Shown in pieces: positions 1 through 5,027 of a stretch of DNA of 6,734 nucleotides. Every line of letters begins with the position of its first letter. Positions within the stretch are counted from its first letter, which is position 1. This DNA comes from a bacterium (GTDB lineage Bacteria > Margulisbacteria > Marinamargulisbacteria > SXXA01), in assembly GCA_010027915.1 (NCBI GenBank), contig RGUG01000072.1, positions 1 through 6,734 on the forward strand, in the 5' to 3' direction. Under the pieces are notes generated by a model, which did not search any database, had not been told where the DNA came from, and saw only the letters and a program-made list of their open reading frames with translations. Position numbers and translations under genes: made by a program.

Positions 1-302
1 CCACGCTGAACTTTGGGAATATCCGATTTTTTGACATAAATACGACGCCCAGGCGAACTAACGCGCTTGATGGCACGAATAACAGAGGATCCATCGTGAG
101 CGTATTTAAGACCAATTTTAATCACCCGACGATTTTCATCTAAAGAATTCACTTCAAAATACTTAATGAAGCCTTCTTCTTTCAAAATTTTAACCACAGC
201 TAATTTCATTTTACTAAAAGGAACCGTCACATCAGATAAATTCACCATAAACCCATTGCGAATGGCGGTGAACAACTCACCAATTACATCTCTACTACTC
301 AC
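1..302 (-). CDS. rpsH: Small-subunit ribosomal protein S8 (uS8), 3' end beyond the window
   Basis: S8 is a primary 16S rRNA-binding protein of the small-subunit platform. Only the first 100 codons are present; the reading frame runs off the window at base 1, so the C-terminal domain is not visible. The N-terminal part is recognisable: GELFTAIRNG near residue 8 corresponds to the family's ADMLTRIRNA-type helix, followed by VPFSKMKLAVVKILKEEGFI and, near the end, SSPGRRIYVKKSDIPKV, matching the usual SKPGRRVY-type segment. The start is inferred to be GTG at 302, because it has an AAGGAG ribosome binding site 6 nt upstream and places the conserved N-terminus correctly; no in-frame ATG lies further upstream in the gap. 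It follows rpsN after 33 nt, the longest gap in the window. In E. coli, S8 represses the spc operon; I could not identify its target site here. Confidence 0.95.
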   Translation of the reverse strand, partial: MSSRDVIGELFTAIRNGFMVNLSDVTVPFSKMKLAVVKILKEEGFIKYFEVNSLDENRRVIKIGLKYAHDGSSVIRAIKRVSSPGRRIYVKKSDIPKVQR

Positions 303-308
303 AAAACA

Positions 309-314
309 CTCCTT
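309..314 (-). promoter_or_regulatory. Ribosome binding site of rpsH
   Basis: Read on the minus strand this is AAGGAG, 6 nt before the GTG codon at 302. It decides the start of rpsH, since no ATG gives the right N-terminus. This is a sequence observation; usage is inferred. Confidence 0.75.
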
Positions 315-335
315 CAATAAGCGTAATCATAGCAA

Positions 336-518
336 CTACCAAGAGCTTTGTTTAACACCAGGCAATAAACCATTGCCGGCCATGTTACGGACGCATATAC
401 GACACATACCAAAAAAACGTAAAAAGCCACGTGGTCGTCCACAATTGGCACAACGATTACGGAACTGGATGGTTCCTAATTTACGATCGTTGGTGTTTTT
501 CTTACCTTTTCTAGCCAT
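336..518 (-). CDS. rpsN: Small-subunit ribosomal protein S14, zinc-binding (C+) type
   Basis: S14 sits in the head of the small subunit near S3, S10 and S19. The protein is 60 residues, matching the short type Z form rather than the roughly 100-residue zinc-free form. Four cysteines that bind zinc in this family are present as CANC (C23, C26) and CRIC (C39, C42), and the conserved ending PGVKQSSW matches the family's PGVKKASW. The CGRPRG stretch between the cysteine pairs is also typical. The ATG at 518 has a full AGGAGG Shine-Dalgarno 5 nt upstream. The gene lies 9 nt after rplE and 33 nt before rpsH, the normal spc order. Nothing suggests a second, zinc-free copy in this window. Identification is secure. 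Confidence 0.98.
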   Translation of the reverse strand: MARKGKKNTNDRKLGTIQFRNRCANCGRPRGFLRFFGMCRICVRNMAGNGLLPGVKQSSW

Positions 519-523
519 TACAT

Positions 524-529
524 CCTCCT
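524..529 (-). promoter_or_regulatory. Consensus ribosome binding site of rpsN
   Basis: Minus-strand AGGAGG, 5 nt before the rpsN ATG; its first two bases overlap the TAG stop of rplE. It is among the strongest Shine-Dalgarno matches in the window and confirms that this organism uses canonical anti-SD pairing. Confidence 0.85.
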
Positions 530-1085
530 ATGATTTACGTTCAACAGACTTACGAAAAGGCATTCCAAGCCCAGCCAATAATTTATACGCCTCGTCATCG
601 GTTTTGGCAGTGGTGACAAATGAGATGTCAAAACCCATTAATTGACCCGACTCATTTTCAGTTTCAGCAAAAATATCATCCACCTTGATACCAAGAGTAT
701 AATTGCCACGACCATCAAAACTATTGGTTGGAACACCACGAAAATCACGAATTTTAGGGAGCCCAACATTAAACAGTTTAGACACAAAATGCCACATACG
801 ATCGCGACGCAAAGTGACTTTACATCCAATAATTTGCCCTTCACGGAGTTTAAAGTTAGAAATTGATTTTTTAGCACGTGTCAACAAGGGCTTTTGACCA
901 GTAAGTGACCACATCTGATCCATGGTCTGCTCAATCAATTTGGCATTTGAAGTCGCAGCACCAACTCCACGATTAATAACTACCTTTAATAAGCGAGGGA
1001 CTTCCATCTTATTTCGATACCCATAAGATTTGGAGAGTGATTCAACTAGTACAGTTCCATAATAGGATTTCAAATCAAATATCAT
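528..1085 (-). CDS. rplE: Large-subunit ribosomal protein L5 (uL5)
   Basis: L5 binds 5S rRNA in the central protuberance of the large subunit and contacts P-site tRNA. The 185-residue product is close to the usual 178-187. Family signatures seen are VPRLLKVVINRGVGAA (about residues 29-44), TGQKPLLTRAKKSISNFKLREGQIIGCKVTLR in two adjoining conserved blocks (62-93), LPKIRDFRGV (109-118) and FVTTAKTDDEAYKLLAGLGMPFR near the end (156-178). The frame stays open upstream to 1115, but the ATG at 1085 is chosen because GAGGTGA lies 5 nt before it and the product then begins with the expected helix. The gap to rplX is 10 nt. The block usually reading FPEI is FAET here (139-142), a minor divergence. 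In E. coli the rplX-rplE junction is where S8 represses translation; with so little space that site cannot be recognised by eye. Confidence 0.98.
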   Translation of the reverse strand: MIFDLKSYYGTVLVESLSKSYGYRNKMEVPRLLKVVINRGVGAATSNAKLIEQTMDQMWSLTGQKPLLTRAKKSISNFKLREGQIIGCKVTLRRDRMWHFVSKLFNVGLPKIRDFRGVPTNSFDGRGNYTLGIKVDDIFAETENESGQLMGFDISFVTTAKTDDEAYKLLAGLGMPFRKSVERKS

Positions 1086-1090
1086 ACTGC

Positions 1091-1097
1091 TCACCTC
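1091..1097 (-). promoter_or_regulatory. Ribosome binding site of rplE overlapping the rplX stop
   Basis: Minus-strand GAGGTGA, 5 nt before the ATG at 1085. Its 5' end overlaps the TGA stop of rplX, so ribosomes ending rplX would meet the rplE start at once. It settles the start at 1085 over the upstream in-frame codon at 1115. Confidence 0.8.
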
Positions 1098-1392
1098 AGG
1101 CCTTGACCGTGACACGCCTGGTCACACGCTTACCATCCCGCACTTTCTCAACTTTTGCAGGGCTCCCATCTAAAATCAACCGAACATTTGACTCATGAAG
1201 GAATCGATAAGATGACACAATTTGCCCGGCACCACGCCGATCACCTTTTTTGTGGCGGACCTGAGAGGCAACGCCATCGACTGCAACATAAACACCATTT
1301 TCCCGACGTTTTAGTGCAATAACAGCACCAGTTGAACCTTTGGCGTCGCCAGCAATAACCTGAACCATATCATTAATTACGAGTCTATTCAT
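1096..1392 (-). CDS. rplX: Large-subunit ribosomal protein L24 (uL24)
   Basis: L24 is an assembly-initiator protein that binds 23S rRNA near the tunnel exit. The product is 98 residues (family about 100-105). The N-terminal KOW motif is clear: INDMVQVIAGDAKGSTGAVI at about residues 6-25, with the conserved glycine-lysine turn. Also visible are the central VAVDGVASQVRHKK block (36-49), equivalent to the VEGVN...KH region, HESNVRLI (66-73), matching the family's SNVMLV, and DGKRVTRR. Two tandem ATG codons occur at 1395 and 1392. AGGTGA over the rplN stop codon is 1 nt from the first and 4 nt from the second, so I prefer 1392; choosing 1395 adds one methionine. It follows rplN by 5-8 nt and precedes rplE by 10 nt. 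Confidence 0.96.
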   Translation of the reverse strand: MNRLVINDMVQVIAGDAKGSTGAVIALKRRENGVYVAVDGVASQVRHKKGDRRGAGQIVSSYRFLHESNVRLILDGSPAKVEKVRDGKRVTRRVTVKA

Positions 1393-1400
1393 CATATCAC

Positions 1401-1778
1401 CTATATAACTTCTTTTGCCAAAGAAGCAATTTTAGAAAACCGTCCTTTTTTCGCATTTTTGATTTCACGAGGAATAGGTCCAAAGACGCGTGAACCACGG
1501 GGATTACCATCTTTATTCACAATGACCACTGCATTTTGGTCAAAGCGAACAACGGTGCCGTCATCCCTCACAATACGAGAACAAGTGCGGACGACCACAC
1601 AAGTAACAATTTCTTTCCGCTTTACAGCACCACCAACACGAGCTGACTTTACAGTAGCTATAATCTCATCCCCCACACGGGCGTATCGTCGACGGGTGCT
1701 GCCCACGACATGAATACACAAAACCTCTTCGGCACCAGAATTGTCAGCAACCATCAACCTAGACTCATGTTGAATCAT
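1401..1778 (-). CDS. rplN: Large-subunit ribosomal protein L14 (uL14)
   Basis: L14 lies on the subunit interface of the large subunit, contacts 16S rRNA helix 14, and is the docking site of the RsfS silencing factor in bacteria. The 125-residue product matches the family closely (about 122). It starts MIQHESRLMVADNSGA (residues 1-16), followed by VGDEIIATVKSA (35-46), VVVRTCSRIVRDDGTVVRFDQNAVVI in adjoining blocks (61-86), NPRGSRVFGPIPREI (92-106) and the C-terminal KIASLAKEVI. A few extra residues, NAKKGR (108-113), sit before the last block. The ATG at 1778 overlaps the rpsQ stop as ATGA, and GGAGG lies 7 nt upstream inside rpsQ, which suggests translational coupling. This is one of the least divergent proteins in the window. 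Confidence 0.98.
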   Translation of the reverse strand: MIQHESRLMVADNSGAEEVLCIHVVGSTRRRYARVGDEIIATVKSARVGGAVKRKEIVTCVVVRTCSRIVRDDGTVVRFDQNAVVIVNKDGNPRGSRVFGPIPREIKNAKKGRFSKIASLAKEVI

Positions 1779-2059
1779 TGGGTAGCCTCCGAAGAACGTG
1801 AAACCACTGACAAAATGACAGCACTTTTCCGCTTAGAAAATCGACGGGTGTTTTTAAGAGAGACCATGTCGCCTACAAGTGAGGAATCGGAAGGGTCATG
1901 TACCATGAAACGCTTCTCGCGACGTTGGGTTTTACCATAACGAGGATGAGTATACGTCACATAAACGGACACCAATCGAGACTTAAGCCCCGAAATTCCC
2001 ACCACTTTTGCTAACGATGTGGATTGGGACACATTACTATTAGTGATCTGAGTTACCAT
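1775..2059 (-). CDS. rpsQ: Small-subunit ribosomal protein S17 (uS17), divergent
   Basis: S17 is an OB-fold primary binder of 16S rRNA in the small-subunit body. The product has 94 residues, slightly longer than the usual 80-90 because of a polar N-terminal stretch of about 15 residues. Support comes from VTYTHPRYGKTQRREKRFMV (34-53), the family's strand with HP-YGK, then HDPSDSSLVGDMVSL (54-68), matching the HDE...GD-V block, and FSKRKSAVIL (74-83), matching the LSK-K ending. Two usual signatures are altered: the MDKT turn after the first strand is not present, and RPLSK reads RRFSK. The start at 2059 has GGAG 6 nt upstream. It begins only 3 nt after the rplP stop, where rpmC would normally sit, and overlaps rplN by 4 nt. 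Context and motifs make the assignment firm. Confidence 0.95.
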   Translation of the reverse strand: MVTQITNSNVSQSTSLAKVVGISGLKSRLVSVYVTYTHPRYGKTQRREKRFMVHDPSDSSLVGDMVSLKNTRRFSKRKSAVILSVVSRSSEATQ

Positions 2060-2062
2060 ACT

Positions 2063-2497
2063 TTACTCCACAACTTGAAAAGTTGAATATTGCTCTTTAG
2101 ACACCACCTTGGTCCCAACATTAAGCTTGTGTGAAGCCAAGCGAAATGCTTCGTGGGCTTGAGCATGTGATACACCACTGATTTCAAACAAAAAACGACC
2201 AGGTTGAACTGGACACACCCAAAATTCCGGGGCACCTTTACCCTTACCCATGCGGGTCTCGGCAGGTAATTTAGACATGCTTTTATCAGGAAAGACACGA
2301 ATCCATATTTTGCCACCACGCTTTACATAACGGGTCATGGCCCGACGCGCAGCTTCAATCTGTTTTTCGGTAACAAATCCGAGATCAAGACATTGCAAGC
2401 CATACTCACCAAATGACAGTGTCGCACCACGTAAGGCATGCCCACGATTGCGGCCGCGCTGATACTTTCTATACTTCGTTTTTTTCGGAATAGCCAT
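2063..2497 (-). CDS. rplP: Large-subunit ribosomal protein L16 (uL16)
   Basis: L16 organises the A-site region of the large subunit and is a late assembly protein. The product is 144 residues against 136 in E. coli. Conserved blocks are [15 protein letters not shown] (5-19), LSFGEYGLQ (27-35), [20 protein letters not shown] (46-65), IRVFPDKS (66-73), TRMGKGKG (81-88) and the FWVCPVQPG segment (92-100). Arg82 corresponds to the arginine that the YcfD oxygenase hydroxylates in E. coli (Arg81); no modifying enzyme gene is present here. The C-terminus is about eight residues longer than in E. coli and shows no L29-like sequence. The ATG at 2497 is preceded by GAGGTAGG beginning at the rpsC stop, 8 nt away. 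The next gene is rpsQ after 3 nt, not rpmC. Confidence 0.98.
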   Translation of the reverse strand: MAIPKKTKYRKYQRGRNRGHALRGATLSFGEYGLQCLDLGFVTEKQIEAARRAMTRYVKRGGKIWIRVFPDKSMSKLPAETRMGKGKGAPEFWVCPVQPGRFLFEISGVSHAQAHEAFRLASHKLNVGTKVVSKEQYSTFQVVE

Positions 2498-2505
2498 AAC
2501 CTACC

Positions 2506-3156
2506 TCAACGACTTTCTGAAGACCTAGAGCGCAACACGTCACCTTTAGAAATCCACACCTTGATGCCAATGGTACCATAAGTAGTAGCAGCAGTAGAAA
2601 TGGCAAAATTGATATTAGAACGCAAGGTATGCAAAGGTACTTTTCCTTCACGATACCACTCAGATCGGGCAATTTCAGCCCCACCAAGTCGCCCCGAGCA
2701 TGCAATTTTAACACCCTGTGCACCCGCTTTCATAGACCGTTGAACCGCCGACTTCATCACGCGACGAAAAGGAATGCGACGTACCAACTGAGAAGCCACC
2801 CACTCACCCAATAAAACAGGACACAAATCTGCACTACGCTCTTCAATAATTTTAATCACGTATAAACGACCAAATTTTTCACGTAGCAAGGTGGCAAAAG
2901 CAGAGGTGTCAGGAGACCCTTTGCCAAAAATAATGCCGGGACGAGCAATCGTTACAACTGCTTCAAAAGCATCAGACTTGCGATTAATGGCAATTTTTGA
3001 CACACCACCACGATTGAACTCACTTTTTAGAAAAGCTTTAACCAAACGACTTTCACGTACAAATTGAGCATATTCTTTTTTGGCAACAAAACAAGAATCA
3101 GCCCAGGATTCTGTGATTCCAAGCCGTAATAATTTAGGATTGGCTTTCTGACCCAT
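2506..3156 (-). CDS. rpsC: Small-subunit ribosomal protein S3 (uS3) with altered KH loop
   Basis: S3 lines the mRNA entry channel in the small-subunit head and contributes to the ribosomal mRNA helicase. The product is 216 residues (E. coli 233, mainly a shorter C-terminal tail). It begins MGQKANPKLLRLGI, matching the family's MGQKV-P-G-RLGI. The type II KH domain follows; its TIARPGIIFGKGS stretch (69-81) aligns with ARPGIVIGKKG, but the last glycine of GXXG is serine. The C-terminal domain is strongly conserved: VRRIPFRRVMKSAVQRSMK (125-143), SGRLGGAEIARSEWYREG (154-171), VPLHTLRSNI and YGTIGIKVWI. R131, R132 and K135 correspond to basic residues implicated in helicase activity. It starts 4 nt after rplV, with AAAGGA rather far (11 nt) upstream of the ATG, and is followed by rplP after 8 nt. 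Confidence 0.98.
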   Translation of the reverse strand: MGQKANPKLLRLGITESWADSCFVAKKEYAQFVRESRLVKAFLKSEFNRGGVSKIAINRKSDAFEAVVTIARPGIIFGKGSPDTSAFATLLREKFGRLYVIKIIEERSADLCPVLLGEWVASQLVRRIPFRRVMKSAVQRSMKAGAQGVKIACSGRLGGAEIARSEWYREGKVPLHTLRSNINFAISTAATTYGTIGIKVWISKGDVLRSRSSESR

Positions 3157-3160
3157 AAAC

Positions 3161-3562
3161 TTATCGATCCTTTCCTACCAACTGAATGGTAACATGACCA
3201 CAACGCTTTCGAATGGGATGAACCCGCCCACGACCAGCAGGTTTGTGCAATTTGAACACGATACCTTCATCCACAACGCAGCGTACAGTCAGATCAGAAA
3301 GAAGCACCCCCGGCTGGAGAGATGCGACCACCGAACGTAATCCTTTGGCAAAAACCAACCCAGACGGCGTAACCAGATTACGGAGAATGGCAATCGCTTC
3401 CACCAATGGCTTCTTGTCGATTGTAACGGCAATACGACGCAACTTAAATGGGGAAACACGTACATTTTTACAACGAAAAGACGAATAGGAAACACGTGGG
3501 TATTTATCACCAAAAACAGTTAAAGAAGGCGCATTGGGGCGGAGAGAAGGAGAAACAATCAT
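3161..3562 (-). CDS. rplV: Large-subunit ribosomal protein L22 (uL22) with N-terminal extension
   Basis: L22 reaches from the large-subunit surface into the exit tunnel through a long beta hairpin and, with L4, forms the constriction. The product is 133 residues, compared with 110 in E. coli; the excess is an N-terminal extension of about 24 residues before [16 protein letters not shown] (33-48), the usual first conserved block. Next come [10 protein letters not shown] (54-63), [10 protein letters not shown] (72-81) and [20 protein letters not shown] (96-115), the hairpin, ending [12 protein letters not shown]. Two usually basic hairpin positions are Leu105 and Ala109 here. The ATG at 3562 overlaps the rpsS stop as ATGA; a GGGGG stretch 9 nt upstream may serve as the ribosome binding site. 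I see no better internal ATG, so the extension is probably real. It precedes rpsC by 4 nt. Confidence 0.96.
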   Translation of the reverse strand: MIVSPSLRPNAPSLTVFGDKYPRVSYSSFRCKNVRVSPFKLRRIAVTIDKKPLVEAIAILRNLVTPSGLVFAKGLRSVVASLQPGVLLSDLTVRCVVDEGIVFKLHKPAGRGRVHPIRKRCGHVTIQLVGKDR

Positions 3563-3822
3563 TTCTTGTTACCCCCATGGGCTCGGAATTTGCGAGTAGG
3601 TGAAAACTCACCGAGCTTCTGACCAATCATACTTTCTTCAACAAAAACAGGAACATGGGTCTTACCATTATAAACACCAAACGTGACGCCAATCATATCA
3701 GGTGTAATCAAAGAGCGGCGAGACCATGTTTTAATCATTGCCGTGGATTCAGCAGGACGAGACGACACTTTTTTTAACAAGTGGTCATCAACAAAAGGGC
3801 CTTTTTTTCTTGATCTAGCCAT
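3559..3822 (-). CDS. rpsS: Small-subunit ribosomal protein S19 (uS19)
   Basis: S19 lies in the small-subunit head and contacts the A-site finger of the large subunit. The 87-residue product is close to the usual 90-93 and strongly conserved throughout: [17 protein letters not shown] (3-19), [20 protein letters not shown] (30-49), [12 protein letters not shown] (50-61), [18 protein letters not shown] (62-79) and the ending RAHGGNKK. The ATG at 3822 begins 22 nt after the rplB stop. The nearest purine-rich site, GAGGAG, is 12 nt upstream, and a weaker GAG lies 5 nt before the start, so initiation may be partly coupled. The stop overlaps the rplV start by four bases. It is the least unusual protein in the window, and the identification is certain. 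Confidence 0.99.
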   Translation of the reverse strand: MARSRKKGPFVDDHLLKKVSSRPAESTAMIKTWSRRSLITPDMIGVTFGVYNGKTHVPVFVEESMIGQKLGEFSPTRKFRAHGGNKK

Positions 3823-3844
3823 AACGACTCAATACTCCTCTATA

Positions 3845-4699
3845 CTAACGACTACGACGAGATAAAATCTTACCAGTACCACGTGCCACACGATCATTCC
3901 TGGTACGGGCACCGTAGGCTTTTTTACCATGTCGCGTTAGAGGCGCAGCACGGCCAACAGGGGCTTTACCTTCACCCCCCCCGTGGGGGTGATCACAAGG
4001 ATTCATGACCGCACCACGCACATGTGGACGACGCCCAATCCAACGACTCGCACCCGCCTTGCCAGCAGATGTGTTTCGCCAGGAGGCATTACCAATCGCA
4101 CCAATGGTAGCCATACACTCCAAAAACACCTGACGGGTTTCACCAGATGGTAATCGAATGATGGCATACCGATCACCTTTGGCCACCAATGAGGCAGATG
4201 CACCAGCGGACCTAACCATTTGGGCCCCTTTACCCGGCTTTAGCTCAATAGAAGAAATGGTAGAGCCAACAGGTATGTCCTTAAGTTTCATCGCAGAACC
4301 CAACTGAACATCCACATTAGACCCGGCAGACACATGATCCCCAACTTCTAAGCCATTAACTGCCAAAAGGAACCTAGCATCACCATTAGCATATCGAACC
4401 AAATGCAAGAGTGCGGAGCGAACAGGATCGTAATGTAACGAAGAAACACGCCCTGCAACGCCGTGGTTATCACGATAAAAATCAACTTGACGATAACTAA
4501 TTTTTCGACCAGCACGACCACGTACAGTGATGGTTCCAACATCACCACGACCAGCCGAAACATGCAAACGAGATTTTAAACGCTTGGCCAACTTAAGATC
4601 AGCTTTAGGGACCGAAGGAACAGACAAAACACGACGGGCTCGGGACCCATTGGTGACGGCCTTCATCTGTTTTAGCGAAACGCTTTTAAACTTACTCAT
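3845..4699 (-). CDS. rplB: Large-subunit ribosomal protein L2 (uL2), divergent in its N-terminal domain
   Basis: L2 is essential for subunit association and for peptidyl-transferase centre assembly. The product is 284 residues (E. coli 273). The C-terminal core is well kept: LHYDPVRSALLHLVRYANGD (88-107), IPVGSTISSIELKPGKGAQM (142-161), VRSAGASASLVAKG (162-175), RLPSGETR (182-189), GKAGASRWIGRRPHVRG (213-229) and MNPCDHPHGGGEG (232-244); the last holds the universal histidine region, His229 in E. coli. In contrast the N-terminal RNA-binding region is degenerate: HRGGGHK reads GRAGRK with one residue fewer, and the NAEH segment reads NASW. The frame is open up to 4762, but the ATG at 4699 has GGAGG 8 nt upstream and gives the normal N-terminal length. 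The start lies inside the end of rplW (8 nt overlap). Confidence 0.98.
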   Translation of the reverse strand: MSKFKSVSLKQMKAVTNGSRARRVLSVPSVPKADLKLAKRLKSRLHVSAGRGDVGTITVRGRAGRKISYRQVDFYRDNHGVAGRVSSLHYDPVRSALLHLVRYANGDARFLLAVNGLEVGDHVSAGSNVDVQLGSAMKLKDIPVGSTISSIELKPGKGAQMVRSAGASASLVAKGDRYAIIRLPSGETRQVFLECMATIGAIGNASWRNTSAGKAGASRWIGRRPHVRGAVMNPCDHPHGGGEGKAPVGRAAPLTRHGKKAYGARTRNDRVARGTGKILSRRSR

Positions 4700-5027
4700 T
4701 GGAATGGCCTCCAGACCCTGATACCGTCGCAAGTTCATTGGCAGTGACAGCCGATGTAGCATTCAAAGCAGGCAGAGCAATAACATGGCCATACGACAAG
4801 GTGACCACAGCAACTTGCTGACGAACACGTTTGATTAGCTGGATACGACCACGGCGAGCACGCTTGGCACCATGGCACAGAATATTAACCTTGTCAACCT
4901 TAACAGAAAACAAACGCTCAACTTCTTGACGAATTTGAATTTTATTGAGATCGCGGACATTAAAAAAATATTTACGAAGGGGTTTGAGACGCTCAGATTT
5001 TTCAGTAAACGGTTTTAACTGAATCAT
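4692..5027 (-). CDS. rplW: Large-subunit ribosomal protein L23 (uL23) with C-terminal tail
   Basis: L23 sits at the exit of the nascent-peptide tunnel and docks trigger factor and the signal recognition particle. The 111-residue product shows the family pattern: PFTEKSERL (6-14), matching the usual VSEKA/VTEKS opening; [21 protein letters not shown] (20-40) with the [10 protein letters not shown] strand (41-50); a basic loop [17 protein letters not shown] (55-71); and [13 protein letters not shown] (73-85). Glu9 aligns with the E. coli glutamate (Glu18) that contacts trigger factor. After residue 85 a tail of 26 residues, rich in Ala, Ser, Thr and Val, extends beyond the usual end (E. coli has about five). 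Its last codons overlap the rplB start by 8 nt. The ATG at 5027 overlaps the rplD stop as ATGA and has GAGAGG 8 nt upstream. Confidence 0.97.
   Translation of the reverse strand: MIQLKPFTEKSERLKPLRKYFFNVRDLNKIQIRQEVERLFSVKVDKVNILCHGAKRARRGRIQLIKRVRQQVAVVTLSYGHVIALPALNATSAVTANELATVSGSGGHSNE
4708..4712 (-). promoter_or_regulatory. Ribosome binding site of rplB inside rplW
   Basis: Minus-strand GGAGG, 8 nt before the ATG at 4699. It selects this start over the in-frame codon at 4762. The bases also encode part of the C-terminal tail of L23, so the tail's sequence is constrained here by a second function. Confidence 0.8.

Noticed and set aside
166..645. Plus-strand open frame of 159 codons across rpsH, rpsN and rplE
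   Set aside because: It is antisense to three conserved ribosomal genes, has no recognisable domain, and reflects codon bias of the opposite strand.
1086..1115. Longer N-terminus of L5 starting at 1115
   Set aside because: It would overlap the end of rplX, and GAGGTGA 5 nt before the ATG at 1085 supports the shorter form.
2053..2319. Open frame of 88 residues on the minus strand overlapping the end of rplP, considered as a possible hidden rpmC
   Set aside because: Its translation is rich in Trp, Cys, Phe and Val, and has neither the length pattern nor the basic two-helix character of L29. It lies in another frame of rplP, so it is a shadow.
3801..3809. Run of seven A on the mRNA (AGA AAA AAA GGC) at codons 5-8 of rpsS, a possible frameshift site
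   Set aside because: The lysine pair belongs to the conserved SRKKGPF of S19, no stimulatory structure is evident, and the zero frame gives a full-length protein.
3973..3991. Inverted repeat with C-rich and G-rich arms, resembling a hairpin or terminator stem
   Set aside because: The bases encode the conserved DHPHGGGE motif of L2 (CAC CCC CAC GGG GGG GGT), which explains the symmetry. No U-run follows and it is mid-gene.
4700..4762. Longer N-terminus of L2 starting at 4762
   Set aside because: The extra 21 residues lie inside rplW, are unlike any L2 start, and the ATG at 4699 has a GGAGG site in the right place.
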